From: Limonium bicolor
Lineage: Eukaryota > Streptophyta > Magnoliopsida > Caryophyllales > Plumbaginaceae
Direction: 5' to 3'
DNA length: 64,000 bases
Assembly: GCA_023374045.1 (NCBI GenBank)
Contig: CM041778.1
Location: 287,285,533 to 287,349,532, forward strand
The notes below the pieces were generated by a model, which saw only the letters and a list, made by a program, of their open reading frames with translations, made no database searches and was not told where the DNA came from. Position 1 is the first letter of the stretch, and the number at the start of each line of letters is the position of its first letter. Shown piece after piece: positions 11,645-23,475 of this stretch. Made by a program: the position numbers and the translations under genes.

Positions 11645-11779
11645 GTACCCCACAAGTATATAACAGCCGCTCCACAAGGAGCGCTGGATACTTGGCTCTC
11701 ATAGAGACGGGTATGACTCTAGCCTCTCCGGGCTCCACAATACATAGAGGGTGAGGCACTCGACTATTTGTGCTCTCTC

Positions 11780-11980
11780 CCGAATTCGTTTTAATTGGCC
11801 CACTCGCTCCGTATTGAAGTGTAGACCCATGAACATAGGGCTTAGTTTGCCCCTTTTATTGTATATTCTCCCTTTTGGATTACTAGCGTACATGCGTGTA
11901 TCTTCTCTCCCTGATTTTCAGTTAAAGGTGTAATATGACATTGGCTATTTGTTAGTACTCAGTGCATTTTGCACTAGTCT
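11780..11980 (-). other. Non-coding block shared by B and D
   Basis: Includes GGGCAAACTAAGCCCTATGT and CGGAGCGAGTGGGCC (11784-11856), and the region beginning ATGACATTGGCTAT (plus strand, 11935). Both match D at 63110-63180 and 63425-63475 in the same order. A small stem (GTGCATTTTGCAC) recurs in D as GTGCTCTTTGCAC. No coding potential seen. Confidence 0.7.
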
Positions 11981-12142
11981 CTGTAATACTGAGACGTACT
12001 AGCCTTCATGTCCATGTAGATAAAGATTGTCATCTTTGTCTCCTGGTGGTTTTGTTCCGGAGTAACACACTGTTGTAGTTTTGTGATACTCACTTCGTGT
12101 TGATATCCATTACATCCTCCCATATTCCCACTAGATTACTAA

Positions 12143-12196
12143 CTGCACAAGTGCAATACCAAAACACTCAGTCCTACAGAGTGCAGAGGCGTAAAC
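12143..12196 (-). other. 54-bp ultraconserved internal block (copy in B)
   Basis: Ungapped match to C 1260-1313 (2 mismatches) and A 24154-24207 (3 mismatches), although the B LTR belongs to a different sub-family from those of A and C. Lies 0.5 kb upstream, in sense direction, of the internal PPT. Confidence 0.85.
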
Positions 12197-12576
12197 CCTC
12201 AGTAGTTAATATCTAATGAGACAACAAGAGGAACCAATGATCATGTGAGTTATCATAACGTTTGTTCCTTGCTTAAGGTATCTGCTAGTAAATTAGCTTT
12301 GTCTTTCATCATTGTGAAATCACGCGTTTGTGTTCATATTATTTGGTAGATTCCTCTAGATTTCAAGAACTTGCTTGATCCTTATGAGGGTTCTACACAT
12401 TATCCGTATAATGGGTTTTTGTCCTGTTTCTATCATCAGCGTTAATGTCTTTGAAAAGTTTCCTTTGTCTTCACTTTGTATTACCTGGTATTCTATGTTG
12501 GAAGTTCTTGGTTTCTCTAGCCCATTGGTCTAAACGTGGCTCTTCTCGTCCATCTTCGAGGTAATCTACATCACTG

Positions 12577-12792
12577 TCCGTAGCACGGAGTTGACTACTT
12601 CTCGTGTTCCTTACATTTCTTGTCTACTTGCATGGGGTACCATACTGATACGTTACCACTTACCTGACTAACCTATAAATAAGTCTGTCAGGCCCACATT
12701 CTCCTATCGGAGTGCGGTCGACCCACGTCTCGTTTAGTAAACTGGTAGTGTCTGTCATATGGCTATTGTGAAGTATTCTATTGTCAATCTCC
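12577..12792 (-). other. Conserved internal block with a splice-donor consensus (copy in B)
   Basis: Alignable over about 215 bp with A 25562-25776. Shared landmarks (plus strand) are GGTACCATACTGATAC, TATCGGAGTGCGGTCG and AAGTATTCTATTGTCAA. Read in sense it contains CAG|GTAAGTGG (plus-strand complement at about 12656-12667); A has CGG|GTAAGTAG there. Stops in all frames; function unknown. Confidence 0.7.
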
Positions 12793-13568
12793 CTTTGATG
12801 GATGTCCTTGTTGTAGTTGATGTTAATTATTTCACACTGTCGGTCATCTTATTGTAGGTGCTAATGTCCTAGTGGCATAGATGGCAAAGTGGTTGAATAC
12901 AATATTTTTGTTCCATAGACTCATGTCCTTTCTGTAATATACTGTATGTGGCACTCCTTTCTATAGGTAGTACTTAGTTGTCAATCAGTTAAATGTTAAA
13001 GATTGATTCACCTTTACGGCTGCAATCAATTCATATAATATTCGTGCAGAGTTTAGCAACATCGGTTCTCATATCTCGATCTTTTTGAGTACTATACATA
13101 TTTTTTCCCTCGTGGTTTAATTATTATCACATCCCTTTTGCAGTTAATATTTGTTTCCCTCATCCGCTTGATTGGATGTATGCAGATTGCATAATAGCTT
13201 GAGCAACATGGCTCTCCACTTCCCAACCATCCTCTTTGACGGTGGTACATCTACAAAGGGTATTCTATTTCACACAAGGGTATACTTGTCCATAAGGACT
13301 AAACATTCTTCATTATTAGTGATCATCATTAAATACTGGGATACACTATTGGTATTTGGCTAAAAAGCCATGTCTGGGAATTCTCGAATAGTTAAACTGA
13401 CATAGTTTACAGTGGCTTTATAATTCCTCCAGTTGTAGTGGTTGGACTAATAGGTCTTCCCAAGATTCACAGATTTCTAATCTTAGAGGTTTGTATGGAA
13501 AACTGGTAAAAAATATATTTTTTTTGGTATTTACTAAGAGATTAAGTTTTTTTGTGTGGTAGCTGCAG

Positions 13569-13644
13569 CACTTGCGGAGGCAAGTGCGCAAGGCAGATGG
13601 AAATTTCAGTGGGTTGGTTGTTATAGCGCTTGCAGTAGCAAGTG
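13569..13644 (-). other. Duplicated CACTTGC hairpin of B
   Basis: Two 18-bp stem-loop sequences, CACTTGCGGAGGCAAGTG (13569-13586) and CGCTTGCAGTAGCAAGTG (13627-13644), about 40 bp apart. The same pair occurs in E (38410 and 38468), and a single copy in A (26233-26250). A retained RNA structure such as a packaging or dimer signal is possible but only inferred. Confidence 0.75.
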
Positions 13645-14079
13645 CACCATGCAAGATGAAATATTGGTTAGCAATTATTGGTCTCGTTGACTCTCTCATC
13701 ATTGAGTATGGTTCACATGATAGTGTGAGCATTAAAATTCCATTCATATAAATACGATCCATCAAGGTTTTAAGCTTACTGGTACTGAGTACATACAACT
13801 AATCCCAAAGTCTTACACAAACGGCGAGTGGTCACTGACACACTCCCTCATACTTATAGCATATTCCTGTTTAACATCCAAGGCCAAGTACATAACAAAA
13901 TAAGTGAAAGTGTTCCACTAGCGGTATCTCGGAGTTCAGGGTACTCATGCCCTAGCGACTCCTTGCCCTTTCTAGGCTCCAGCATCAGTAGATGTCTGGC
14001 CCTCCTGTCCGCCTCGTGGTACTCCAGATGCTCCAACTGAGGTGTTCTGAGTAGTCCTTGGTGGCCTATAGTTACGGCT

Positions 14080-15347
14080 CTATAGGTTCATCCAACACTC
14101 GAACTCCCGGTGGCCCTCTTTCTTGTAGTACCGGCACTCTACTTTGCGGCCACTGCAGTCGACCCCAGGATGGTCCTTCCCGCAACGCTTACAATAGTAG
14201 TGGCGCTGGGGCTGTCCGGTGCCTGATGATGGTTTTTAGTTTAAGTTAATATCTGATGGTACAAAGGTTAAGGTTACAATTGAATTTAAGAGGTAGGTGT
14301 TTTCACCTTTAGGAGGTGCAGATCTTAGAGGCTGAGCATCTATAGCTGGGCCGGTCAACCTAAGGACGGGCTCTTTCCCCCTTGCTCCCTGGTGACCATG
14401 TTGCCCTTTCTTCTGAAAGAATTTCCTGTTTATGGTTTCGTGTTAGCTTTCATTAAAGGTGTTTAATATAGTAAACAATTTAGAGTGGGATAAGTCCTTA
14501 CTTTCCCTTCTTCTTGCCATCACCTGGAGATGCTCCTCCACCCTCAGACTCTCCCTCAGGATTGTTTTTCCTTTTTGTCCCAAAAGTCTCTTCCCGAGTC
14601 TGGAGCAGTAGCTCCGTCCTCGAGGCAGCGTCATAGCACTCCTGAAATCTCATGGGTAAGTCCTCACAAGTTTAATTAGTAGTTTAGTAAGTAAAGAATT
14701 AATGGAACTCATGCTAATACCTGGATAGTAGTGTAGAGGGTAGCACCCATTGCCATCTGGATGCGAAACGGTAATCCTCCCCGGAACTTCTCGACCTTCA
14801 TGGTCTCTGAGTAGTCGACTCCGGGGATGAAGTCCAGCAGACTGATGAATCGCGTGTAGTACTCATCCACGGTCAGACCTCCCTGGGAAAGTGTCTCGAA
14901 CTCTCGACGCTTCTTCTGTTTGAGGTGTACTGGGTAGTACTTCCCCCTCAGTAGTTCAACAAAGGTAGCCCATGCAAAGTCGGGCGTAGCCAGGTGATGG
15001 TCCTTGACCAACCTCCACCAAGTATTGGTTGCATCCTTCAGATGGAAAGTAGCAATGACGACTCTCTTGTCGGCAAGTACTTGTAAAGCTTCGTAGGCCT
15101 TCTCGTGCTCTACTATAAATCGCTCTAAGGCTACGGGGTCTGGTTCCCCTGAATAAGTAGGTGGTCGGGTTTCGGTAACTGACTTCAGCCAGTTCGTCTC
15201 CCTGGGCTGTGGCGGGTGGGCTGGTGCTCCTCCAATCGGAGTTCCAAGCTGTGCAAGAATAGCAGCAATCGTCTCTACAACTCCTGGATTCGCGGGGTCA
15301 CCGCCTTCACCTCTACCGGCACCACAACCTCTAGTTCCTCCTGACAT
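14080..15347 (-). CDS. gag: Gag polyprotein of element B, four exons with three predicted introns
   Basis: Gag forms the retrotransposon particle in the cytoplasm and binds its RNA. Exon 1 (15347-14721, 209 codons) starts with an ATG 220 bp after the primer site and has a retrotransposon-gag-type capsid region: PTYSGEPDP near residue 63, NTWWRLVKD, and EYYTRF near residue 166. Read without splicing it ends four codons into GTATTAG. Removing 14720-14642, 14501-14426 and 14306-14223 gives one uninterrupted frame (exon 2 14641-14502, exon 3 14425-14307, exon 4 14222-14080; 342 codons plus stop). Exon 4 holds a zinc knuckle, CKRCGKDHPGVDC, and a second one whose second Cys is Tyr (CRYYKKEGHREFEC). 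No pol follows. Exon 1 and the zinc knuckle are secure; the joins are inferred from GT-AG ends, phase and the copy in G. Confidence 0.82.
14223..14306 (-). other. Predicted gag intron 3 of B (84 nt)
   Basis: Donor AAAG|GTGAAAAC, acceptor CATCATCAG|GC. Phase 1, within the Gly codon after a Pro-Lys. G has a 79-nt intron at the same place and phase (56388-56466). It joins the basic linker to the zinc-knuckle exon. Confidence 0.75.
14426..14501 (-). other. Predicted gag intron 2 of B (76 nt), absent from G
   Basis: Donor AAA|GTAAGGAC, acceptor ATAAACAG|G, with CTAAC about 20 nt before the acceptor. Phase 2. G reads straight through the equivalent Lys/Gln-rich region, so this intron was gained in B or lost in G. 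Confidence 0.65.
14642..14720 (-). other. Predicted gag intron 1 of B (79 nt)
   Basis: Donor CAG|GTATTAG, acceptor ATTTCAG|G, and a CTAAT branch-point-like site about 35 nt before the acceptor. Phase 0. It contains an in-frame stop, so splicing is needed to extend Gag. G has an intron of 87 nt at the same codon junction (CAG|GAG, Gln-Glu, followed by Cys-Tyr). Confidence 0.75.
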
Positions 15348-15566
15348 CTGTAGTACAGAATGTCCTATTATTACTCGGTAAATATACCGTACACAAACAG
15401 TGGATATTGAGTTGCCCTTTTAAGGCTAGTATATCCCGCAATTTGCGTTACTAATCATAACTCCCTGTAAGACGAGTCATCTCGTACCTCATAAACGTTT
15501 CCCGTAATTTCCCAAGTCCTAAGCTCACTATCTTAACCCAGTATCTCGTCATCAGAGCGGGACTCC

Positions 15567-15578
15567 GCTCTGATACCA
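15567..15578 (-). other. Primer binding site of B (initiator tRNA-Met)
   Basis: TGGTATCAGAGC on the minus strand, 4 nt after the end of the 5' LTR (GGTGTTACA). Complementary to the 3' end of plant initiator tRNA-Met including CCA; it primes minus-strand DNA synthesis. Confidence 0.95.
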
Positions 15579-17717
15579 CTTTTGTAACACCCCTCTCAAT
15601 AAACACGTAATAATCACTCACGTAGCATAATTAAAAGACGTCTTACAACAGAAGAATAAACAACATAAACTCTCACACGGGTGTTACCTGCCATTACTCG
15701 CCCATGCAAGTAACGAAGCATAAACTAAATCCAACAACGATAATAAACAACACTACCAAACCGCTATGACAACGAGATAAATCCTATACATCATACTAAG
15801 CCCAGAAACCATAACCGTCGACAAGTGAGCATCTACCCTGATCCCGTACTTCGGCTTCAACGATGAACAGCAACCTGCAACAAGCCATAAAGGCTCAGCG
15901 ATAAACGCTGAGTATGCGGGCCTGGACCCTATTGGTCACTTGTCATATTAACCATCTTGATATTAGATTGATTTCATGCTTTACCATTTTACAGTTATAA
16001 TCAAAACTGTAACAACCATACATAAACATATAATCATCCATCCAATCCAACAGTCATTAAGTATCACAAACAACAGTCGCATAAACGAACGTATCGAATA
16101 ATAACAATACAGTGTATAGTCGCCTTAGCGAACGGTTTCCATATTTAATATTGTTTGGCCTTCAAGACCCCATCCAACCAAACCATATTTATTTAATTAC
16201 CAGTTGGGCGTCATGTTGGGACAACCCGGTTAACCCTACCAATGGACAGTAGTCCTCCCGTACACACAAAGGTGCTCATTTCGCCAGAGGTCCGGAGGCC
16301 CCTGACTATTCACTTTGCCTCGTAAGGCGTCCATATAAAGGCCGTAGCCATGTACTAATAATAGGTACCACCTGTCCCACGATCCAATTAGGGCTCGTTG
16401 GGTAATTTCCTAGAGCGGGACTCGATCCGGTACCACTCAGTGATCACAAATGCGCAACAAAGTAGTTCGTAAACTACCGGGATTCCTCCACTCATCTCAT
16501 ACCAACTCTCTCATAATGTTTAAGATATTCTCTTAGTCTTATGGAGATTACATTATACCATTTAGCCGCCCAATGGGTCTTACGCATGCCTAGAAGTAAT
16601 CTAGGTTATATTCATGTTCGAGATCCATGCTCTAGAGACCGACAATGTCGTATCTCGTACCTAAGTGTTTTACTTAGGTTATCATATACTTAATATTAAT
16701 ACTGAAGGTATTATATCAAGTAACCATCGTGTCATCACATCAACGCATATGTATGTTTATATAAGTCGATCTATAGTCGACGTAGTGTTAGTCCAGTAGG
16801 ATGCTCGCGCATAATTAAATAACGCATTAACACACATCATCATATGCACATATCCACACACATAACATACAAGTTATCAAATAGTTTCCGGGCCCTTTCT
16901 TAGGTCAACCCGGATCAAACCCTTCTTCACATACCGTACACCTTAGACCAAGGATGTGTAGTGTAGTCCACTAAGCTTGTCGAGCGTGCACGTCTGAAAG
17001 GTGATCTATAAATACGAGGAACGCTAGGTGTCAATCCACATGACAAATTGACTTGGTATTTCCGAACAAAGTCAGTGACCCCAGTTCTACTTCCCCGGAT
17101 TCCCACTGTTATTAGTTAAGTTACCGTTATACTTTAAACTCCTTACTCAATGTTTGTATAAATACTTTGGTTTAACAGTGGAGTCGGTTTCATTAAAACG
17201 TCGTGGTTGTTTATAAGCGTCACACTTTCACATAAGTTCATTGGTTCTCGTACATTTAATTCAACTGTCTCATCGCATGTATAGGCACGCATTGTAACCT
17301 ACAGTTGCACGCATAATATATTTTATAACCTATTGTTGCATGTATAATGCATTGTTTATCGTATATTACTATTATCTCACCATTATCATAATTCATTGTA
17401 TTATTTAATTGTGACAGCCCAGCCTAATCAGCCCACATGTGTGATATTGCCCGCTTTGGCACGCAGGCCGCACGGATTTGTTCCTGGGGTTTCCTAGCCC
17501 CAAAACGTGTCACACAAGGAAGAGGTATCCATGCACCTATAAGGCACACTTTGTTCTCCTGTCCAACCGATGTGGGAGGAACACCACGCCGGGTGTTTAC
17601 ACTCTACCCCACTTAGGGAGCCTAGTGCCCTCACGGGCTCACTGGCACACCGACCTGGGTCTGGCTCTGAGACCATCTGTGACAGCCCAGCCTAATCAGC
17701 CCACATGTGTGATATTG

Positions 17718-20700
17718 TGTAACACCCCATCCAACATTAACACACTTAACAACAAACTGCAGCGGAAAACATACTTCATCACATTACTTAACTCGTTGGT
17801 GTTACATGCCGTTAACCACCCATGTGGCTAACAAGGCTATTACATATACATTGTATCGGTCTGATGGACTAGATTCCCGAGCGACTACGCATTACTGTCC
17901 CTTTCCATTAACAATAACAACGACATATACCTTTCAAATGTACCGAGTATTCACAAACTAATGCCGATAACAATTTCGGTCTTACTACACCTACTGTACA
18001 TATATAACATAAATGATTACCCATGTACAAACGACTACCCAGTCCTACTCTCGAACGGCTTCCAGCTCCTTGTACCTGAAATAGGAAAAGAAGAGAAAAG
18101 GGTGGCCCCCCAGGGGCTCAGCACCTTTACTGGTATGGTAATCCCGCAGCCCGCATGCTACCGGGCCACGCACAACTAATTGTCGTCTTAGCATGCGGTT
18201 GATTATATTTGAATCATGCATGTAAACGATCAACACACAACACATAACATTCCACCACGATGGGCTCAACAAAACGGCCAACGCATTTACACTTAACAAA
18301 TCACTCCTTGTTTTCCTTAACCATAGAGTGTTTCTCCTCTAATGGAGCTACTTCCTTAATAGACGATACTTACCCATTAATCAGGTTATCATTAAACGCC
18401 TCTTATCATAATCTGGGATTCATATCCATGATCCACATTCTCCACATTTTACAACATATAACATCACACCGCTATAAGAATTACGACACAACAATAACAC
18501 GTAACATAACGGGTACGGTTCTCATAAGGAACCAACCCAAACATAGTTAATTCACCTGTGAGCCTAGATAATGATATTACCCTCATGTTAAGCTCGTTAT
18601 ACAACACTCATTACCGTCCTAATAGTCGGACGAGTAACTTAGGTTAAGATGGTTCGGATATAGTGACCCGAACACACCACACAAACACATGTTCCCCCTA
18701 AACCGATCATAAGTCAAAATAGCTAAGCTTTGGAGTAAGCTAATGGGAGATCGTAACCCGTGAGGGAAACAACCATAACAGAGAGGAGGGTAAAGCTAAA
18801 AAGGATACCCACTCCCAACAACGCGCGACCGGCCTGACCAGATTCCTCACCCCCGTTAGTACATATTTACTTGTAGATAAATAGTTAGAGCCCCACTATG
18901 GAGTCTATCACATCCACACACCAAAAAGGTATTTCAACTGGGTTAAACACACGAGGGAGGTCCGTACATTCACACACAAACATCACACAATTAACTCACG
19001 CATAGCCGTTGTTAGAACGTCCCATAGTTCGGGTCGTTAAATTTGAATACCGAGCTCTCATGTGATCCTAGACTCAGTTAGCTAAGGTTTAACACTTTTG
19101 AGGTTAAATGGTATCGGATTGAACACGCCACATAAATGAATTACTATAAACTCATTACATGTTTTATCTTACAACGTGGCAAACACACAGAAAAACACAT
19201 TGGCATACAAGCCGGTGTAATCCGGTAGATCACAGGTTGCAAGAAAACCATACCTTGGTCCTTGCTGCGAACGTGACCCGCCAAGCGTAGTCCCTAAACA
19301 TAATTAATAATGGCGGTTAATTAACTTAGTTAACTTTAAAGTTTACTAAGTATTTTACACGATTATACGACATGTTTTAATGCCCAAACTTATCCTTGAT
19401 TACCTTCATTATACCCCTAGGGTTAATTACATAAGTCATATTCCTTTCTGTTTTTTTTTACAAGTTTTTGGTCCGACCGACCTTACCGACCGACCTTACA
19501 CAAGGTCGGTCCATTCCAGAACATCTTACTGTTTGAAAGTTTTACCCTGACCGACCTTGCAAGTACGGTCCCCAAGGTCGGTCCATTCCCGAGAGTTTTC
19601 CCCGTTGAAAATTTAGGCCCGACCGACCTTGTCAAGGTCGGTCCCAAGTTCGGTCGATTCCAGGGACTCAATCCGTACCCAAAATACAAGCCCGACCGAC
19701 CTTGCAAGTCCGGTCCCCAAGGTCGGTCCATTCCAGAAACTCTTTCCGGTAGTGTAAACTGAGCTCGACCGACCTTGCAGGTCCGGTCCCTAAGGTCGGT
19801 CGGCTCCAGACCTTTGTTTCTAAATTCCCATTTGACTCCAAACTTCACCTCATGTATCCTAGTATGTTCTAACCTCATTTGGGCACCTCAAACACACCTT
19901 AAGACTTCATTAAACTCCTTAAATCACCCATTAGAGATCTTCCTCAAGCATTACACAATTCTTATAAATACTAACACTTGTAGTGTTTTTCCTTAGATTT
20001 CTAAGTGGTGTTTTATACTTATGACAATCACTATCCCCAAATGTTTCCTTACCACTATTATCACTACTCCAAAGGCATTATTTTTCCTTTGATCACCAAA
20101 ACTCGCACAAGACTTAGCACTTCACACTCATAACCTTGGTGTGTTTAAAACACCCATTGATCTCTAAGTCCTCCAAGACAATGCCCATGGCATCTTAACA
20201 CCTAAAACATCATGATTCACTTTCTTTCACCATCTTAACACTTAACAATTTCCTAGTACCTTCTAGGTCATAAAATCTCATTAGAACACATAAACTCCTT
20301 TGTTTATCAACTAAATTTTGCCATAGCTTCTCTTGTATATTCTCACATCCAAACACTTAGGTTTTCACCTTTAATCATTCAAGAACACCTAAGTCCACCA
20401 ATAACTTTCTCACACACAAACTTCACCAAATTTACACTACATCACAATATAGTGCATAAACTTAAACTGCTTGGCACTTAGGCCCTTAAATAACATGGCT
20501 CTTAGGCCCTTAAATTGCATAAACCTTAAACACTGAATTTCCCACATAATATTATTGCCTTTGACCTGCAAATACACTCAACATCACATATGCCCTTTAA
20601 TAATCTCCTTAAGAACAATTCACTAGCTCTTTTCCCATTGGCTCCTTAGGTATTTTATTAAGCAAATCAAGCTCATTTTTCCTAAGGCATTTAAACTACA

Positions 20701-22153
20701 TTTAGATAGTTTGTTTACCTCTTTTCCACACAAACTTCTTTCTTGTTTCCTTGACTAAAATCGACAAGGCTTTAGTTGCTTGACAACTTCTAATCAATAT
20801 ACAAGCAATGTAATAAGTATACAAGTTTCATGCTTAAGCACACTTATAAACCCTAAGTTTTGCATTGTCTTAAAACACTAAGGTAGTTGTTTTACCTTGG
20901 AAATGGAAGAGGGTTTGAATATGTAGCAAGAGAGGACTCCACCAATCTCTATGAAGATGAGAGTGAAGCTAAACCAAGACAAGAGAAGTCACCATTACAA
21001 GGTGCATTTTCGGTCAACAACAAAAGTGAAGGAAATGAAGTTTTCTTTGGTTTTTCCTTACCTTGAAGCAAAGGTGATCGACAAGGCATAAAAATATAGA
21101 CTCAAGCTCCTTCCATGGAAGTTATCCTTGGCACCGAAATGGTGGTTTTGATGATTTGAAAAGGTAGAAGTGTAGAGCTTGGTCTAACTAAGACAAACAT
21201 GGTCTTAGAATTTTATTTGGCTAATGGAGCTATGAGATATAAGGGTTCAAAGCTTGAAGATGGTGCATGTGCTGTAGCATTACCGAAGAAGAAGGGAGAA
21301 GAAGATTGGAGACCGTGTGAAATGAAGAAGGAAAGAAGAAAATGAGAAGGAAGCTTGCTTTTGGAGATATTTATGCTAAAAGTAAATAGTAACTTTTGCT
21401 TTATCACTTAGTTAACTCATTTATTTGTGTAGGTGTGGTGAGTCACCCATGGAAACCGGCCCCCTTAGTGTTTTAGGCCAAGTCATGGTCTTTGTTGACC
21501 AACAAGACAACTTAAATTGACTTATGTTATAAACTTGCTTAATTTAATTACTATTCACAATCTAAGGCACATATTTGTGAAATTTTTGATTTCCCATTGA
21601 TTTAGACTTTCTAATGTGATACTAAGTAGTACACATGTTAATTAAAGAGTATGATGGACATTTTATCCATCAAACTCCGCTACAAACAATTTTCAAAAAG
21701 GTCTTTAAGCCCTTAAATCACATGTGTTTTAACTTGTTTTCAAGCTTGGTTTTCTTTGGTAATTGGTTTTATATGTTCTTTAACATATAATTAAGGTATA
21801 GATATGACCTTTAGGTCTTATACAAACTTATCCCAAGCTTAGAGCACATTTTTGCCCATATTGACTTTAAGGTATTTATTTGTGTTTTATTTGGTTTAAT
21901 CGTCTACCAAGGTCACCTAAGGACTTATTTAGCCTTATTAAATCATAATTTAATATCACTAAGTCTTGGTAGGCTCTTTGGGTCCTAACCAAGTTCACTC
22001 CAAGCTTAGAGCATGTTTTTGCTTCAACTGTGTCTTAGTGCTTATTGTGTTTACTATGGTTTAAATTGTTCACTAATGTTTCTAAGGCACTTTTTAGCCT
22101 TTAAATATCATAGTTTAACATTTAAACCACATATCAAGGTTTGGGGTATTTCA
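17718..22153 (-). repeat. 3' LTR of element A (4,436 bp)
   Basis: Minus strand opens TGAAATACCCCAAACCTTGA and closes GGGGTGTTACA. Pairs with 27085-31530 along its whole length. In sense it contains GGTAA sites (complements at about 21279, 21058 and 20893) and the GGTCGG palindrome array at 19473-19808. Repeated open frames in the two copies are shadows of LTR identity. Confidence 0.93.
19473..19808 (-). repeat. Five-unit palindromic GACCGACC array in the A 3' LTR
   Basis: Units near 19473, 19547, 19619, 19690 and 19766 (72-75 bp apart), each with GACCGACCTTG and AAGGTCGGTC facing one another, so each can fold into a GC-rich stem. The copy in the other LTR is 28838-29173. Lies 2.3-2.7 kb into the LTR in sense. 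Confidence 0.88.
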
Positions 22154-22171
22154 ATCTACCACCCTTAAAAG
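22154..22171 (-). other. 3' polypurine tract of A
   Basis: CTTTTAAGGGTGGTAGAT on the minus strand, directly before the 3' LTR start. One purine of the family consensus AAGGGGGGTAGA is a T here. Confidence 0.85.
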
Positions 22172-22261
22172 AACTCCGTCCTCGAAGTTCACATTTCCCA
22201 TGCATCATTAGACTAGAATACGGGAATTACTTGCAAAATAAAACATCCATAACTAACATAC

Positions 22262-22460
22262 TTTACATGACACCCTCGGACTTAATGGTCCGGGTAACAT
22301 ATTCACATTCATACACAACATAACATAACATAACATACTTACATGATAACCTCGGACTTAGTGGTCCGGGTACCTTAATCAACATTATACTTACATAATA
22401 ACCCTTAGACTCTCAGGTCTGGGTAACATAACAACATTTAGACACATAGGTCTAGGTAAC
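22262..22460 (-). repeat. Hairpin repeat array in the A 3' untranslated region
   Basis: Three to four diverged units with stems such as CGGACTTAATGGTCCG (22277-22292) and CGGACTTAGTGGTCCG (22353-22368), then weaker copies near 22405 and 22445. An (ATAAC)n stretch lies between the first two. Same location as the unrelated hairpin arrays in B and D. Confidence 0.8.
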
Positions 22461-22794
22461 ACAACAACTTTCGGAACTCGACCAAATTAGGACTCAAGGT
22501 CAAAATAATATTTATCACACATACCACACAACATGTCATAGCATGTATAACAATCAAAAATATCTTTGACATACACTGTGATCCCGCAGAACCCGGTCGT
22601 GATGGACATCTTCCGTCCCCGTTCCTTTGGGATATCAAAACAATCACTTAAATTTAAAATTTTTCCTTGTGAGGTTAAGTAGGAGAACTTTAATTATGTA
22701 AAGTATCTATCGACGTTTTATAAATACCAATTCAAAATCCTTTTGAAAACACATACAACTCCTAGTCCAACTTATGCTCTTTGCTTCTTTCTTA

Positions 22795-22950
22795 GCGTGG
22801 TTATTTGTGACCACTTACAAGGAGCTTCAAGAATCATCCAACCCTGATGTGATCAGCATCAGTGTCGAACTATCCTTCCACCCCAATTTGTGTTCGGCTT
22901 CCCTTGATCGCATGCAAATCAAGTTCCACTTCCCACTTCATTTTCAAGCA
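22795..22950 (-). other. Conserved non-coding block shared by A and C (copy in A)
   Basis: Reverse-strand counterpart of 2762-2925 in C. Landmarks are CCAATTTGTGTTCGG and CCTGATGTGATCAGC on the plus strand. Stops and indels rule out a shared protein. Confidence 0.8.
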
Positions 22951-23438
22951 TCAAATAATACACTCATTTCCAATTTTCTATCTTTTAGTCTTTCTAGTCA
23001 TAATCATTACATCTCCAAGGGATAGAACTCCGTCTATCAATTATCACCATTCACTTTAATCCTGTTACCTAGGGAATCTTATTCTCACTAGGTTCTATGT
23101 CGGTTTCATACCCTTTCAAGAATCACTATATTACATATATACACATATTTTATCAAAATACAACACACGGTTTTACATTTATACACTGTCGGGGTTTTTG
23201 TTCCCCGGGAGTTTCTTTACTCCCTTACACTTGTACTCTCTCACACAACTGTTAACAAAATAAACATACTTATCACAATGGTATTCGCATCTTCTGTGCG
23301 CAATTACCACAGTTAAACCATGAATGAATGTGTATGTTTATGTAACACACACACCAATCATCGAAGCAAATTATTTTGTGCTATGCACAACATAGTTCAC
23401 GTACACTTGTATGGTAAAACACACTAAGCGGTTTTGAG

Positions 23439-23475
23439 CTCTACCCCCCTTAAAAGGGATTACGCCCACGTAATC
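23439..23475 (-). other. Second (internal) polypurine-tract motif of A
   Basis: Minus strand GATTACGTGGGCGTAATCCC then TTTTAAGGGGGGTAGAG. The C copy is nearly identical. Lies about 1.29 kb upstream of A's 3' PPT. Unlike that 3' PPT, it keeps an unbroken G6 run. Confidence 0.75.

Noticed and set aside
11348..11677. Evenly spaced short repeats that could suggest a CRISPR-like array.
   Set aside because: Only five 15-bp palindromes with irregular, A/C-rich spacers of 12-27 bp in a plant retrotransposon 3' UTR; no CRISPR features.
17410..17601. Solo LTR or unrelated short repeat at 17410.
   Set aside because: The matching half-LTR after 17678, its continuation at 31536, the PBS-like site and the TTAAT duplication show a complete TRIM interrupted by element A.
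19483..19878. 131-codon minus-strand frame in the A LTR, with a shorter copy at 28848-29072.
   Set aside because: Encoded by the GACCGACC palindrome array; the two LTR copies differ in length and stops, so no protein constraint is visible.
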